Below are positions 63,110 to 64,000 of a stretch of DNA of 64,000 bases, piece after piece (within the stretch, counting starts at the first letter, position 1; each line of letters opens with the position of its first letter). Under the pieces are notes generated by a model, which saw only the letters and a list, made by a program, of their open reading frames with translations, ran no database searches and was not told the origin of the DNA. Position numbers and translations under genes: made by a program. Source of the DNA: Veillonellaceae bacterium (GTDB lineage: Bacteria > Bacillota > Negativicutes > Veillonellales > Veillonellaceae); NCBI GenBank assembly GCA_900766245.1, contig CAAFUR010000020.1, forward strand, positions 248,001-312,000, given 5' to 3'.

Positions 63110-64000
63110 ATGAAATTCTTTTCTAAAAGCGCCATGATTGCGGCATTAGCAGTAACTGCAGCTTTCGGCGTTTCTCAATCTACTGATGCGGCGTACATGT
63201 TAAACTCTGAAGTAAAAGATGCAACTCCAGCATTACAAGAAGCTGCTTCCATTGGTGTTCGTACATACGAAAATCCAATGATGAAAAACGCAATGAATAA
63301 AGATGCTATCGTAGTTATGTCCTTTGGCACTACTTTCAAAGATACTCGTGCAAAAACAATTGATGCTACTATCAATGAAATCAAAGCACAACATCCAAAT
63401 GTGAAAGTAGTCACTGCTTTCACATCCCATATTATTATTGATCGCATTAAAGCCCATGAAGGTATTACATACCCTACCCCAGAAGAAGCTTTAGACCAAT
63501 TAAAAGCTGATGGATACACTCGTGTTGCTTTAACAACATTAAATATGATTCCAGGTATGGAATATAACTATGCTGGCGCTGTATTCAACCATCATAAACA
63601 AGATTTCAAAAAAATGACATTAGGTTTACCTTTAATGTACTGGATGGGCCAAGAAGAACAACGCGACGATATTGAACAAGCATTAAAAGCATACTCTTCC
63701 CAATTCCCTATGATCCAAACAAAAGATTCTGCTGTATTGATCATGGCTCATGGTACTCCGGATCCATCCAATGCATACTATGCAGTAATTCAAGATCGTA
63801 TCGATTCCATGGGATTCCAAAATACATACCTTTACACAGTTGAAGGATGGCCAAACCTTGAAACAGTAATCCCTCAATTGAAAGAAAAAGGTATCAAACA
63901 CGTTACATTAATGCCATTAATGATGGTGGCTGGTGACCATGCAAACAACGATATGGCTGGTGATGAACCTGATTCTCATAAAAATATCCTTATGAAAGAA
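63110..64000 (+). CDS. cbiK: Exported CbiK-type sirohydrochlorin cobaltochelatase (3' end cut by window)
   Basis: Ferrochelatase-fold enzyme that inserts cobalt (or iron) into sirohydrochlorin or a related tetrapyrrole. About 297 residues are visible. A signal peptide (MKFFSKSAMIAALAVTAAFG, cut near residue 27) directs it to the periplasm. Motifs are VVMSFGTTFKDTRAKTIDAT, TAFTSHIIIDRI, VLIMAHGTPDPSNAYY and MPLMMVAGDHANNDMAGDEP with the metal-binding His. Periplasmic CbiK forms are known in Desulfovibrio, where a link to heme transport was proposed. TAAGGAG precedes ATG. Its position beside TonB receptors suggests tetrapyrrole or metal uptake. Confidence 0.88.
   Translation, partial: MKFFSKSAMIAALAVTAAFGVSQSTDAAYMLNSEVKDATPALQEAASIGVRTYENPMMKNAMNKDAIVVMSFGTTFKDTRAKTIDATINEIKAQHPNVKVVTAFTSHIIIDRIKAHEGITYPTPEEALDQLKADGYTRVALTTLNMIPGMEYNYAGAVFNHHKQDFKKMTLGLPLMYWMGQEEQRDDIEQALKAYSSQFPMIQTKDSAVLIMAHGTPDPSNAYYAVIQDRIDSMGFQNTYLYTVEGWPNLETVIPQLKEKGIKHVTLMPLMMVAGDHANNDMAGDEPDSHKNILMKE

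Overview
The window looks like a chromosome segment of a diderm Firmicute of the class Negativicutes, most likely Veillonella or a close relative. The evidence is low-GC DNA with Firmicute-type ribosome binding sites, a Trp T-box and a HutP-family protein, together with outer-membrane TonB-dependent receptors and a periplasmic CbiK-type chelatase. Genus assignment is inference.

Positions 1 to about 35,400 are a prophage whose left end lies outside the window. Late genes are on the minus strand. In transcription order they are terminase (terS, terL), portal, scaffold, major capsid and cement proteins of the Bordetella BPP-1 (Bbp) type, then T7-type tail adaptor, nozzle and internal virion proteins, a 725-aa ejection protein with a transglycosylase domain, a 2647-aa polyvalent virion protein and a T7-type tail fibre cut by the window edge. 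The phage is therefore a temperate podovirus. Upstream lies an early block with an ArpU/RinA-like regulator, a Lar-like protein, dUTPase, SSB, an HUH-type Rep protein, an HNH nuclease and many small cysteine-rich proteins. A CI/Cro-like switch at 30.5-31.3 kb carries 17-bp palindromic operators. A tyrosine integrase and an XRE/ImmA pair follow. Two plus-strand cargo genes (DUF4145 and DUF3644, both HEPN-like) lie against the early operon or beside the repressor. Several plus-strand small RNA candidates have readable promoters and terminators; the one at 29.95-30.2 kb contains a solitary CRISPR-repeat-like sequence.

Positions 35.7 to 50.5 kb are host core genes, all minus strand: yebC, a SPOUT RNA methyltransferase and trmD; a menaquinone cluster (menI, menE, menB); hutP; a complete tryptophan operon trpE-G-D-CF-B-A with fused trpCF, led by a Trp-specific T-box; aroD; and a DUF454 membrane protein gene.

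Positions 50.7 to 64 kb hold a GNAT toxin-antitoxin pair, then two tandem giant outer-membrane genes. Each appears to fuse a full TonB-dependent receptor to a second porin-like barrel. A Fur-box-like site lies upstream of the second. A divergent gene for an exported CbiK-type chelatase runs off the right edge. The last three genes suggest an iron or tetrapyrrole uptake locus.
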